Positions 30,552 to 40,400 of a DNA stretch of 64,000 bases are shown here, piece by piece (the stretch's first letter is position 1; each line of letters begins with the position of its first letter). The position numbers were made by a program, and so were the translations under genes. The stretch is from assembly GCF_000283155.1 (NCBI RefSeq), contig NW_004454181.1:27998794-28062793 (forward strand). The letters are read 5' to 3'. The notes under the pieces are model-generated. The model ran no database searches. It was not told the origin of the DNA and saw only the letters and a list, made by a program, of their open reading frames with translations. Source of the DNA: Ceratotherium simum simum. Taxonomy: Eukaryota; Chordata; Mammalia; Perissodactyla; Rhinocerotidae.

Positions 30552-30704
30552 GGGGTGTGTGTGTGTGCGGAGGTTGTGTGTGTGTGTGTGTTTGGGTATG
30601 TATGTGGGTGTGTGTGGGGGCCGTGTGGGTGTGGGGGTGTGTGTGTGGGGGGGGTTGTGTGTGTGTGAGTGTGTGGGGTGTGCATGTGTGGGGGGGTATA
30701 TGTC
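30552..30704 (+). repeat. (TG)n/G-rich minisatellite-like tract
   Basis: TG repeats interspersed with G-runs of 3 to 8. It gives a spurious Cys/Val/Gly-rich frame on plus and a His/Thr/Pro frame on minus. 30606-30654 meets the relaxed G-quadruplex rule, with loops of 3 to 9 bases. Confidence 0.92.
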
Positions 30705-30744
30705 AAGGTAGGCAGGCTTCTGGCCCTGGAATAAAAATGACAAC

Positions 30745-30945
30745 AGCCATAACAATAACAATACTATTATTATTTGAATGCCTAATAAATGTCATGTTCA
30801 TGAAGCTAAATGCTTTACAAGCACCATCATTTTTAATATTGAGGTCAACCAACTCTGCCCTTTTTCTTGAAGAGGAAACAGATGCTTACAGAGCTGGTAA
30901 GTGGCAGAGAGAAACTCAACCAAGGCCTGTCTGGCAACAAAGTAC
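30745..30945 (-). repeat. MIR SINE
   Basis: Antisense MIR: 'gctaaatgctttacaagcac', 'catcatttttaatattgagg', 'cttgaagaggaaacagatgc', 'gagctggtaagtggcagaga'. Confidence 0.75.
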
Positions 30946-31289
30946 TTGCTCTGAGCCCTTTGGCTCCACCTCTCCTTCAAAGCCCCCAGAATCACAGGGA
31001 CCCCAGCGTTTTACACCCAGCAGTGGCTCTTGTGACTGGGTCTGGCTTAGAGCCAGGGCCCCTGACCCCAACTCAGGGACATGGTGGAAGGCTTGAATTA
31101 GATCTAGCTTTAAGGCAAGTCGAGCCAGTCCAGGCTGATTCAACCACCTGCTACTTGGCTGCCTGAGCTTCTCGGACCTGGGGACCAAGGCTTCCATCCC
31201 CCAGTTAGAGATAAAATGCTGAGACCCTTGGTGGCTGCGTTTTAGTCAGTGAGAAGGTTGGAAACAATGGCCAAAAGTAATCCCTGCAT
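30946..31289. other. Single-copy DNA, no feature seen
   Basis: No repeat or gene recognised. Confidence 0.4.
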
Positions 31290-31465
31290 ATGTATAGGTC
31301 TGTAAGATTTTCAAATACTTCCCCTCCATGTCTTTTCAAGGTCACTAAAGCAGATGTTCTGACCCCTGTTTGACAGAGTCGAAAGCTCAGATCAGAACCA
31401 AGGAAAAATTTATGGAGGGTTACACACGTCTCAGAAGAGACTGACCTAGAACTCAATCCCTCGTC
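31290..31465 (-). repeat. Possible MIR-family fragment
   Basis: 'taagattttcaaatacttcc', 'cctgtttgacagagtcgaaa' and 'gacctagaactcaatccc' follow antisense MIR order but are much diverged. Confidence 0.4.
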
Positions 31466-31469
31466 TTCT

Positions 31470-31877
31470 CAGGTCATTTCCTGTTTGTAACGCGCTAGGA
31501 CACTGAAGGTAGTAGAAGGAGACTAGGAGTCTAAAGGGTAGGAGAGAGGCTCCACTGAGGGGTCCAGTGTGGAAAGAAAAACCCCCGCAACCTACTCTTT
31601 AGAGGGCGCAGCGCTGGCTGGCCCTGCCTCTCTTCAGCTGGGTGGGGCCCAGAGGAACTGTGCCCAGAGGTATTTTTGTCCTGTTGCTTCAACCCAGGCA
31701 GCCCCACTTGGAATGATTTATGATGATTTCTTGGGTTTGTTTTGTAAACACAGCCCATACCGCAGGAGGGAGTTACGTTCCCAGGGTCTTCCTTCATGGG
31801 TGGTATTGCTCTAAAATTGTTTTGCTTCCGGCTGATGCTACACTGTAAGTGTTCTCAAGTTGTTGAACCTAGAACAT
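31470..31877. other. Single-copy DNA, no feature seen
   Basis: Contains a partial CTCF-like 'tttagagggcgcagc' near 31608 that lacks the leading CC. Otherwise nothing. Confidence 0.4.
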
Positions 31878-32025
31878 CAGGATGGCAGGATGGCCGAGCG
31901 GCCTCGGAGGTTACCCAACCCATCTGCCTTGTATTGTAGTTGGTGAAACTGAGGCCTAGAGAGGGGGAGGGAGTTGCCTGAGGCATTCAGCCCGCTAGAG
32001 CCAATGGCTGGGCTAGAACGCCTAC
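31878..32025 (-). repeat. MIR3-like SINE
   Basis: 'ggttacccaacccatctgcc', 'gtgaaactgaggcctagaga', 'gggagttgcctgaggcattc' and 'ctagagccaatggctggg' follow antisense MIR3. Confidence 0.65.
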
Positions 32026-32049
32026 GTACCCTCAAATATTTCTTCCGTG

Positions 32050-32560
32050 ATTGCTATAGGTCTGGGGAGAGAACAGTGAGGCCAGCACACCCAGTCTACG
32101 GCTTCATGGAACTTAGACTCTGGGGGGGAGATCGACTTTAAACAGATCATTAAAAGTGTGTGGTGAAGGAGTAGAGAGATGCTCTCAGGGCTTATAACAA
32201 GGGGGCATAACCTGGCCTAGGGTTAGTGATGGCTGCCACGAGGGAACAGATTTAGAAGGAGGAGGAAAAGTTGGTCCATGGAGCAGTAGGCGAGAGCTCA
32301 TTCTGGGCAGAGGGACAAGCATGTACCTGAGGCAGGAGGGGGCAAGGGTTTGAGGCTCTGCAAATTGGTCAGTGCAGGAGGTGAGCTTGGGGAGGGGGGG
32401 CAGGAGATCTAGTGGGCCTTGTGGGAGTTTAGTTTGTATTCTAAACACAGTGGAGAGCCATGAGAGTCTCAAGCAGAAGAACAGGAAAGTGATGAGGCTC
32501 AGTTTGCTTTTTAAGTCAGATCTCTCCAGCTGCATTGAAGGGAATGGCCTGGGAGGCAGG
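32050..32560 (-). repeat. L2 LINE, long antisense copy
   Basis: About 500 bases of antisense L2: 'ggggagagaacagtgaggcc', 'cttcatggaacttagactct', 'attctgggcagagggacaag', 'tgtacctgaggcaggagggg', 'gtggagagccatgagagtct', 'caagcagaagaacaggaaag' and 'cagatctctccagctgcatt'. It covers the 3' UTR and part of the reverse transcriptase C-terminus. Confidence 0.88.
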
Positions 32561-32664
32561 TCTCTTGATATAGGCTCCTTACTCTTCGCAAAGCGGCCTC
32601 CATGGCTCAGCGCCCCCCATTAGCGTATGTACAACTGGGATAGTGGATTCCAACTGTGATTTCT

Positions 32665-32745
32665 TTTAGGACAGGTGTTCAGCACAAAGCTGGACACAGG
32701 ATACATGCCCTGTAAAACTCTTATGGCCTGAATTGGGGCAAAAGC
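32665..32745 (+). repeat. L2 tail fragment
   Basis: 'ttaggacaggtgttcagcac' and 'aaagctggacacaggataca' recall a sense L2 tail. Diverged. Confidence 0.4.
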
Positions 32746-33219
32746 CAGACAATGGTGTCCTTGCTGGTGTTCAAGGGACACAGTGGAAGCTGGCAGGGCC
32801 TGGAGGAAACGCCTGCGGTGGAGGAGGGGATGCCAAGGGGCCAGGGTACAACTGGTGGACTTTGACGTCTCTTGACTTGGATAGGGGCACGGCCGTGCTT
32901 GCCAACCTGCAGCTAGAGAAAGAAATGTGCGTCTGCAAGTGCCTGTGAATGCAGGGAGCTCCAGAGCTGAAAACTCAACCCCAAAACAGTCTCTGCCTAC
33001 CAAGCAGGGACATCAGAATCTGGAATTTTCCACCGCTGGTTTCCAGTTTAGAAACCTGGATGCGACTGGTCTAGAGAGAGCTCTTCCCGCACACAGGTCC
33101 CGGTGCTTCCTTGTACGGAGCGTTTTACAGTCACAAAGCTGTTTTACACGCTCTTTCTTTTTCCTGTCTTTTTCTTTGTATCTGCCTCCCCGTCTGTCTG
33201 TCCTTCTTTATTTCCATTA
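32746..33219. other. Single-copy DNA, no feature seen
   Basis: No gene or repeat recognised, except a short pyrimidine-rich run near 33150-33210. Confidence 0.4.
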
Positions 33220-33450
33220 GGAGGCAGGACGATGTGGTTAAAAGCATGGCCTGTAGAGATAGGCAAGTCTGAGTGGAAACGTGGCTTTTCCATTTACTAG
33301 TTGAATCACTTTCGGACAAGTTTCCTAACCTTGACCATAAAATGGGTATATTAATATTTTAATCACGGAGTTGCATGGTTTGAATCAGGTGATACTTGTG
33401 ATACACCTAAGAACTTGGCACACAGTAGGTGTACAATAAGCCATGATTTC
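33220..33450 (+). repeat. MIR SINE, near full length
   Basis: Sense MIR: 'gatgtggttaaaagcatggc', 'ctgagtggaaacgtggcttt', 'accataaaatgggtatatta' and 'ttggcacacagtaggtgtac'. Confidence 0.85.
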
Positions 33451-33451
33451 T

Positions 33452-33515
33452 CATTCGTTCAGTATTTTCCTGGCAGTAACTATGGGCCGGGCCCTGGGAT
33501 AGGCACTGGGCGCAT
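33452..33515 (-). repeat. L2 tail fragment, antisense
   Basis: 'cattcgttcagtattttcct' to 'gggccgggccctgggatagg' is the start of an antisense L2. Confidence 0.55.
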
Positions 33516-33734
33516 AATGGGGATCCCCAAAACGCCCCTTTCAAATCTCGGGCAGGGATCAGTGACCCCACAGCGCAACTGCAGCAGTGGGGAAAACGGT
33601 TCTTCCCGGGGAAGATCTGGAAAATGGCCCCAGATCTAGAGATGGACCTAGATGCTGTCTAAGCGATGCTACCAAGGGCCTAGCTGTCATATTTTGCCAT
33701 ATTTTCCTCTTGCAGTTTCTTAGCTCAGTTCAGT

Positions 33735-33830
33735 TCAGATAATCAATCACCTTGTGTCTACCACTATGCGGCAGGCCCTGGGCTAGGTCTTACAAAGGAC
33801 ACCAAAGAGAGGAAGTTGTGGGCCTCGGCC
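33735..33830 (-). repeat. L2 fragment, antisense
   Basis: 'tctaccactatgcggcaggc', 'cctgggctaggtcttacaaa', 'ggacaccaaagagaggaagt' follow antisense L2 order. Confidence 0.55.
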
Positions 33831-34624
33831 AGTCTGATAGTGGTGACTTGAGACGGTGACTGAGATGGTGGTGGGACAAAACCTGCCCCGTGAGAAATGT
33901 TTGCAGGAGCCAATCTCTTTAGCTTGGTGATAAAAGACTCCATGAGTCTTCTAATTTCTGAAGCCTATCATAGGAAAGCAGGTCACATGTCAATTTTGGG
34001 TCCCCTGGAGGCAGAACCAGGGCCCGTGGTAAAAATCACCATGAGGCATATTTTGTCTCATTAAAAGGAAAGGAGCTTTCTAATGTCTTCTGGGGTCCAG
34101 CTACAGAAAAGGCTATCTGATAAGCAGAGCAAGCTCCGTCTCTGGGAGTGCTCAGGCAAAGGTCAGATAAACACCCACCAGGGTGTTGTAAAGGGAATGT
34201 CTGCTCCGGGTGGGAAGTTTGACGGGATGACCTCTAGACTTCGAGTAGTTAGGGATGCAGGGATTCTAAGTTTCCACTGTCAGGCCCGCACCACCTTCCC
34301 TTGGATGCTTGCCAGCTTCCTCCCTCTGGAACTCACCCTGCAGCTTGTCCCTTTCCTTCCTGAACTCGGCTCTGGAACCTTGCCGTGGCAACTCACCAAC
34401 CCTGGGTCCAATGTGTCAGGCCGCTGGGGCATGGGTGAAATAGATTCCAGTCTGTGTTCTGGCTGGACATTTTAGTTACCTTATTGTATCAGCCCCTTTT
34501 AGAAATCTTCCCCCTTTAGGTATTTGTGTTTTCTTTCCTAGATTTATATTTCAAATACATTTCATATCATGAAAAGACACACACACCAGCATCTGTTTCT
34601 ACACTTTCAAGTCTGATATTTCGG
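33831..34624. other. Single-copy DNA with palindromic GATA site
   Basis: A 130-codon plus-strand frame (34083-34475) has no recognised domain. The GATA palindrome at 34113 is listed separately. Confidence 0.4.
34113..34124. promoter_or_regulatory. Palindromic GATA-factor site
   Basis: ctatctgataag joins an inverted GATA core (TATC) and a forward TGATAAG core with a two-base spacer, the type of palindromic site that GATA1/2/3 proteins bind with both zinc fingers. Confidence 0.35.
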
Positions 34625-34875
34625 AAAAGCAATAGTATAGTGGCTCTTGAGTCAGGTTGCTGGATTCAAATCCCAGCTCCAGTATTTACTCTGTGTTGTC
34701 TTGGCCAGGCCACTTAATCTCTGTAAGAGTTTAATGTCTTAATATCTCTAAAAGGTAATAACATCTAGCTCACAGGCATGCTGTAAGACTAAATAGATAA
34801 TACCATGCAAAGAACTTAGAACAATGCTTGGCACATTGTTTCCAATAAATGTTAATGGTAAATAATCATTAAACA
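34625..34875 (+). repeat. MIR SINE, near full length
   Basis: Sense MIR: 'gcaatagtatagtggctctt', 'gattcaaatcccagctccag', 'aggccacttaatctctgtaa', 'gcttggcacattgtttccaa' and 'taaatgttaatggtaaataa'. Confidence 0.9.
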
Positions 34876-34954
34876 ATGATTGTGTTCACAATCCTTCATT
34901 TACTTTTTGTGTATTAATTTTAGAACTATTTCTTGCACCTTTTAGAAATCAGAA

Positions 34955-35110
34955 GAATATTGGCATTGAAAGGGTTCTAGAAGTTACCAAATCCAACCCA
35001 TCTTTTTACTGCTAAGGAAATTGACCCTGAGAGGTGAAGCTACTTGCTCATCTAGTGGCAGAGCCAGGAGAGGATGCAAGGGTCTTTGCTCTCGTCTTAT
35101 GCCCTTTCAC
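34955..35110 (-). repeat. MIR3-like SINE
   Basis: 'gttctagaagttaccaaatc', 'caacccatctttttactgct', 'aaggaaattgaccctgagag', 'agtggcagagccaggagagg' in antisense MIR3 order. Confidence 0.7.
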
Positions 35111-35241
35111 ACCTCATAATTTCCCTAATGAGGATTAATTAAGGATTACTGTATTTTCTGGTAGGCTGCTTAAAAAAAAAATAACAAATCTCAAGCATGT
35201 AATTAAATAAATAAACACTGAAATCCTTTCAATGAAATTTG

Positions 35242-35253
35242 TTGTTTAAACAA
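35242..35253. promoter_or_regulatory. Fork-head/SOX-type palindrome
   Basis: ttgtttaaacaa is a perfect 12-bp palindrome holding a TGTTTA fork-head core on each strand, followed by 'acaattgg' with a SOX-type ACAAT core. The setting is AT-rich single-copy DNA. Confidence 0.3.
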
Positions 35254-36172
35254 TTGGAAACGGGAAAACGAGATTTACACTCTGCCTTCTATCTCTGTGT
35301 TTTGGAGGACTTGGGGGGACATCCAGCAGCCCTGTGCCCCTCTCCCACCTGGCCCTCCATGTCTCTTGAAGAGCAAGAGTGGCTCTGAGAAAACCTTGCA
35401 TGAATGCCTCTTCTCAACACTTCTCCTAGTTTACTTTTTGGAATACTGGTTCCAGGGACAGTGCTCTCAGCCTGTGTGGTTTAAATCGTTTACAGATATG
35501 GGGCCAAACTTTTTTCAATGTGTATAAAATTTATTTTTCCTTCAGCTGCACATCACACTGTTGCAATGATGCCTGTTGGGGAGAACTCTGAGCTACATAG
35601 ATGGTGTGATGTCCTGCAGAGTGGGGTCAACTGGCTGCAGAGGTGTGGTGTGATGCTAAGGCATTCCAAGGAAGACTTTTCTGGAATAGGTGGCAACTTG
35701 GTTTTGGGAGTTTATAAGAAGGAATGATCAGGGCAGAACCAAGTTCAAGTCAACCTTTAACTCAGGACTGAGGAGCACTGAGTGAACCATGCAGTTCTGA
35801 CTGTCCCATGGAGAGACCTTGTTAAACACTAGACCTGCCCACGTGCATTGCCTGTATTACTGATTTCAAGGGTGCTGCCTGCCCCAAATTCCAGAATTTG
35901 AAAGTGTACTGTGAACAAAAATTCTGAAAGCCATTGTCCTAAGTGTGGCATGGAACAAAGTATTCCCTGGTGACGTAATTTTGTGTAATACTGGGTTGAA
36001 CAAGTATTCAACTGGCTGAAGGAAAGTTCAGCCTGATTCCTCACTGCAGGATTTTTCAGTACCTTTAATGTGCTAAAGTATATGGTGACTCCCCCTGAGC
36101 AGGTTTAGAGTGCAGCATTTACCCATCTTGGTCACAGAGCCTCGTTTTTCTTTCCAAGAACATATGTGGGGA

Positions 36173-36646
36173 CTAGTGTTCTGAGGAAACACTTTGGCAG
36201 ATACTGTTCCAGAAGGATTTCACTTTCTCTCTTTTTGTCTGAGCAAAAGTCCAAAGGCTGTTATACAAAGGGTTAACCCAAAGATTGAATTTTCTTATCC
36301 CTGATACACAACTCGGCCACTCACCTGGACACCTAATTCTACCTATGGGGCTTTCTGAACGTATCTGAGGAGGTTCAAAGGGCCACTCATCCCCCTTGGG
36401 AAGGAAATGGAGCCACTTCTTAATGAGAAAGGAAAGACAGTAACTCATACACTCCACCTTCGAGTTAGAGCATCTTTTGGCCTCCTTAGCCAGATACTCT
36501 TGTAAATCCCTTTTGCTTACAAAGCTGTTTCCAAAATGTAGCTGCCAGGCTGCCCCTGCACAGGGCGTCGTGTGTTGGAGCTGACTTTTTTCTCCATTTC
36601 GCTGTACACTGTGGAAAGCCTTCATGTTCTGGCCTGAACACTTCAA
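36173..36646 (-). other. Open reading frame of 157 codons, unproven
   Basis: The longest ATG-to-stop frame outside recognised repeats. The translation is not low-complexity, carries no signal peptide or membrane segment and has no domain I recognise. With roughly 42 percent GC and 128 kb of strand, one frame of this size is expected by chance. There is no promoter, Kozak or splice evidence. I do not call it a gene. Confidence 0.12.
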
Positions 36647-36689
36647 GCTGGAGCTAAACCTTCGGCCAGCATGTCATTAGCCTGAGCGA

Positions 36690-36990
36690 GTTAGTAGCTT
36701 GTGGTGTCTCTACAGTTTTCTGAACTCATTTGTTCTCATCGGTAAAATGAGGAGGTAAGACTAAGTGTAACAAACACTCACAAACGTTCACTGACTCTAT
36801 CCTAAGCTAGATGCTGTTCTTGGGCAATGCAATAGTGGATTAAAACAGGGCATTTTTGATAGATGCATGACATTAAGTTATAATACAGCATACTCTCTGC
36901 AAAAAGTGCTACAGAGACTGAGAGGAGGAAGTGATAAATTCTGTCCGGAAGACCTTTAAGATTCCTTCCGGCTCTGGTATTCTTAGATAC
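36690..36990. repeat. MIR3 (+) interrupted by antisense L2
   Basis: A MIR-type 'catcggtaaaatgaggaggt' at about 36735 and the MIR3 end 'cctttaagattccttccggc' with 'tctggtattctt' at about 36952-36985 are separated by an antisense L2 piece ('ctaagctagatgctgttctt', 'gcaatgcaatagtggatta', about 36770-36945). It reads as one MIR3 with an L2 fragment between its halves. Confidence 0.5.
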
Positions 36991-38162
36991 AAGCCCTCAG
37001 GGGCTTTTCTTGTTGCAATTGGCCCAGAGCCTTCTGATTCTCAAAGCAGCAGCGAAGGTCCAGGATCGCTGTCATTGGGTGCTAAACGACTTTCAGCTGA
37101 TCTCCTTGTGACTAAGCTTCATCTGGCATAGACCTTGACTTAGCCAAGCTCAGCAGGGCTCTTCTGCTCCTCTCCCTCAAGTGGAGGCCTGTGCTCCTCC
37201 TGAACACAAGTCTACCTTAGATGTTTCGGCAAGAGTGGAGTAGGAACTGTGTGCATGTCATTCATTGTCTTGAGCTGGCCTCCAAGTATGAGAGGAAGAG
37301 GACGGGTCCCCGCGTGGAAACCTCGGGCTCCTAGCATTTCTCATGGCCTAAAGAAAATAACTGAAATTCTTCACCTGGTGTCCTAAACCCTCCCGTTTGG
37401 CTGCAGGGCACGCATTCTGCTTGATCTCCCACCCCTCCCACCCCAGATCTCTTTTCGAGATCTGGAGTCTAATCTTCTCCTTCCCTGTTCTCATTTCTCT
37501 CCTTCTCTTTTTCCTCCTTCTTCTCTCCTTCCACATTCCAAGTACCATTTGCTGAGGATGATTTCAGCAATAATGGAATCATCAATACTAATGAGTTGCT
37601 GGTTATAGTTTCAGACAGAAAAATCAGGACACGTGGTCTGATAATCCCCAGCTGACCCAGGATGTGAGGAAAGACTTTGGCTCTGAGAACCTTCAGGCAC
37701 TTCTAGTATACTCTAGAGAGCTTGACCATTCTCCCTCCCTTAACAAAAAAAATCCTATTCCACCAGGGACAAAATACCCGGAAGCAGCATTGTTAGTAGC
37801 TGTAGCCACAGGCCACCCACCCTCTGCCCTTCCTCACCTTCGCATCCCCAGGGACACTATAGAAAACAAAGAGTTGTGGCTGGAGAGAGCCGAGGGTGGG
37901 TTGGCACAAGGAAAACTGGAAACCTGGAAGGGGAAGTCCAGGAATGGAAGAGACTTCACTGGAGGTAATGAGAAAGAGGAACTTCCTCCCATCCCTTCTG
38001 AGTACAGTCAGAAATCAGGTCCTCTAATTTCCTCTAGCCTCCAACCTGAGCTCACCACTGCCCCACTCTACCTCACCTAATCAGGAAGCCACCTCCTGCC
38101 CCCTTTACTGATAAGTCTGAAGCAACCCACCATTTTCTCAGAACTCTTAGGACTGTCAACCA
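36991..38162. other. Single-copy DNA, no gene supported
   Basis: A 138-codon plus-strand frame (37664-38080) has no recognised domain. 37440-37530 is pyrimidine-rich. Confidence 0.4.
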
Positions 38163-38265
38163 CATTCTCCCTCCCTTCTTCCCTCTTTTCCTCCCTTGCC
38201 CTTCCTTCTTTTCCTCCTTTCCTTCGTCTTCCTCCCTCTCTCCCTTCCTTCCTTCCTTCCCCGCT
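38163..38265 (-). repeat. Polypyrimidine tract (CTTCC)n
   Basis: About 100 bases of C and T ending in 'cttccttccttccttcc'. The minus strand reads as a Lys/Glu/Gly/Arg-rich pseudo-protein. Triplex (H-DNA) potential. Confidence 0.85.
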
Positions 38266-38269
38266 AAAT

Positions 38270-38548
38270 GTATCCCTTTCACGGATTGATCTTATTTTTC
38301 CCTTGTTACTCCCTGGACCTTCCTTCAGGGCTTCTACAGCATCCCCCATTTCTTCTCTTCTCTGGCTCCTTCTCCTCCATCTGACATACAGGCAAAGAAC
38401 AGCACCTACTTGTTGATACCACTTTTCACCTCACCCCTTTGTTACTCTCTGTGCCACCACTCTGCCCCCAACCTGCTTTTTCATGGGTAATCAATGACCT
38501 CCCAATAGCCTCTTTTCATCTTCTATCCCATTCAATTCCTTCAGGGCA
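38270..38548 (+). repeat. L2 LINE, left part of an interrupted copy
   Basis: Sense L2 reverse-transcriptase region: 'ttactctctgtgccaccact', 'gtaatcaatgacctcccaat', 'agcctcttttcatcttctat'. It breaks off where the L1 begins and resumes at about 39055. Confidence 0.65.
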
Positions 38549-39050
38549 TTAAAATTGAATAAAAAATTTTATTATAAAAATACCAAAAAAAAGTACCTCT
38601 TATTGTAAAGAATTCAAACATTGAAGTAGTACATAGAATAGAAAGTGAAACGTCACCAACTACTTCCCGACCCAATGCCATTCCCCAAAGGCAACCATTA
38701 CAAATAGTTTGGTAAAAATTCCTCTATACTGTTGCTTATGAATTTACAAATTTGAGATTATTTCAACATACCCTGCTGCAACTGGCATTTTCATTTAACA
38801 CTATGCTTCATATTTCTTTCTGCGTAAGTATATATAGATATATATCATTAAAAAAACGTCCAAACAGTGTTCCATTATGTGGCTAGGTCATAATTTATTT
38901 AGCCAATCTTCCTTTGATAGATACTAAGGTTGTTTATATTTACATATTTGCTTATGTATTAGTATACTCCTTCATGCATGCACTCGTTTCCGTTACCAAC
39001 AATGCTGCGATGAATTCCTTGTACATATATCTTTGCATACTCATGCTCAG
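38549..39050 (-). mobile_element. Old L1M-type fragment inserted in L2
   Basis: Antisense ancient L1 3' region: 'ccattccccaaaggcaacca', 'cattttcatttaacactatg', 'aacagtgttccattatgtgg', 'catgcactcgtttccgttac', 'caacaatgctgcgatgaatt', 'ccttgtacatatatctttgc'. Heavily mutated. Confidence 0.72.
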
Positions 39051-39262
39051 AGTACTGGACAATGCTAATCACTCTCTTTTTTGACAGTTCTTGCACCTCT
39101 AGTTCTGTCTTGGTTCTCTTCTGCCACAGCAAACCATTCTCTCCCCTGCACACACAATGCACATTCACCCCTTCCTGCTTCTGTCCCAAGTCTCTCCTCC
39201 TGAAATGACTACTTCCTACTCATCCTTCTTGCCTGAGTCTTGAGCAGAACCATCCTAGATTC
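39051..39262 (+). repeat. L2 LINE, right part of the interrupted copy
   Basis: 'tggacaatgctaatcactct', 'ctcttttttgacagttcttg' and 'ttggttctcttctgccacag' continue the L2 reverse-transcriptase region directly from where 38548 stopped. Confidence 0.65.
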
Positions 39263-39274
39263 CCTAGCCCAGTC

Positions 39275-39540
39275 TTCCCTGAGGGCTTCCATTTACTCAG
39301 CACTAACTATGTGCTAGAACACGTGCTGGAACAGGCATTAGGTTGTTCCATCCTGTAACAGTGGGGTGAGGCATGGGCTATACTGCTGTCAGCATTTAGA
39401 AGTGATAAAAACTGAAGCTCAGAAAGTTAAGGCACTTGACTAGGTCACCCAGCTTGTTAAATGGAGGAGCCAGGGTTCAATCTCAGGCTCCTCTGACTGT
39501 ATAATCCAGAACCTGCATAACCACCGTGTTGCACTGTGCT
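39275..39540 (-). repeat. MIR SINE, near full length
   Basis: Antisense MIR: 'tttactcagcactaactatg', 'gtgataaaaactgaagctca', 'gactaggtcacccagcttgt', 'gccagggttcaatctcaggc'. Confidence 0.82.
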
Positions 39541-39554
39541 TTTGGCTCTGCTGC

Positions 39555-39742
39555 TCACAGGACCTTGCACATGCACCTACTAAATGGAATTGTGGTGACT
39601 TCCTCATAAGTCTGTTTCCCTTCACTAGACGGGGAACCTCCTGAGGGCAGACTCCGTGTCTCTTCTCTCTGCATTTCCCATACTGAGGACAGAACCTGTC
39701 ATAGCATACGTGCTGCTGTGGGTTTGAATGAATGAACCAGTG
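39555..39742 (+). repeat. L2 LINE 3' end
   Basis: Sense L2: 'agacggggaacctcctgagg', 'gcagactccgtgtctcttct', and a tail ending 'ggtttgaatgaatgaacc'. Confidence 0.75.
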
Positions 39743-39916
39743 TTTGCTGACTGAAGAACATCGGCACTCAGTGAACCGGGTCAAGACCCTAACTTTAGCA
39801 CTCAATAACACATCCTGAGCTGGAAGTTTATTTCCTGCTAATTCATGAAAATAAAATACCCTCCTCCCAGGGCCCTAATTAACGAAGCCATAAGCAGCTC
39901 TTTAGACTGGCAGGCA

Positions 39917-40168
39917 GAAGAACATAATGATTTAAGAAACAGACTCTGAAGTAAGACGGCCTATGTTCTGATCCCAGCTCTGCCATTTATTAGGCAAGTT
40001 ATTCAATTTCCATAATCCTCGGGTACCCAACTAGTAAAATGGAGCTAATGACAGTTACTTGCTAATTGGGTTATCGTGAGGATTAAATGAGGAAGTTAAT
40101 ATGAAATACTTAGCACAGTGCCCGGCATGCAGAAGTCACTCAATAAATGTTAGTAGCAGTATTGTCAT
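39917..40168 (+). repeat. MIR SINE, near full length
   Basis: Sense MIR: 'gatcccagctctgccattta', 'ttaggcaagttattcaattt', 'gggttatcgtgaggattaaa', 'cagtgcccggcatgcagaag' and 'cactcaataaatgttagtag'. Confidence 0.9.
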
Positions 40169-40309
40169 TGGGATGGTATCAGCCCCTCCCGGTCTTTGTT
40201 CAAAGTGACATAGATCAAGCATTCATTTCCCTTACCGTTCTCCAAAGCTTTGACAAGGATGATTTTTTTACTTTCAATTTCCACAAAAAATTCTCTTTCT
40301 TGTCCTTAC

Positions 40310-40400
40310 TTGTAAAATAAACATTTATTGAGTGCCTTCTGTTTACTGGACTCCTTCCTGGTTGGTCCCCACCTGTTGGGGAGAGACTACAGTGGGGAGG
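40310..40400 (-). repeat. L2 tail fragment, antisense
   Basis: 'taaaataaacatttattgag' to 'tgccttctgtttactggact' is an antisense L2 end. Confidence 0.6.

Larger units (their letters stand above)
35111..36689. other. Long single-copy block
   Basis: No repeat recognised over about 1.6 kb, which is unusual for this window. It contains the fork-head palindrome (35242) and, on the minus strand, an open frame of 157 codons (36173-36646), listed below. It may include conserved non-coding sequence. Confidence 0.4.

Noticed and set aside
30503..31096. 197-codon frame, the longest in the window
   Set aside because: Its first third is the (TG)n/G-rich tract (Cys/Val/Gly repeats) and the rest crosses a MIR. 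No domain.
31600..31622. Third CTCF-like site (tttagagggcgcag)
   Set aside because: The leading CC of the core is missing; the match is too weak to list with the other two.
31888..31910. tRNA-like A box (tggccgagcgg)
   Set aside because: It matches a Leu/Ser tRNA A box, but no B box, acceptor pairing or anticodon arm follows; it lies in a MIR3 and is a chance match.
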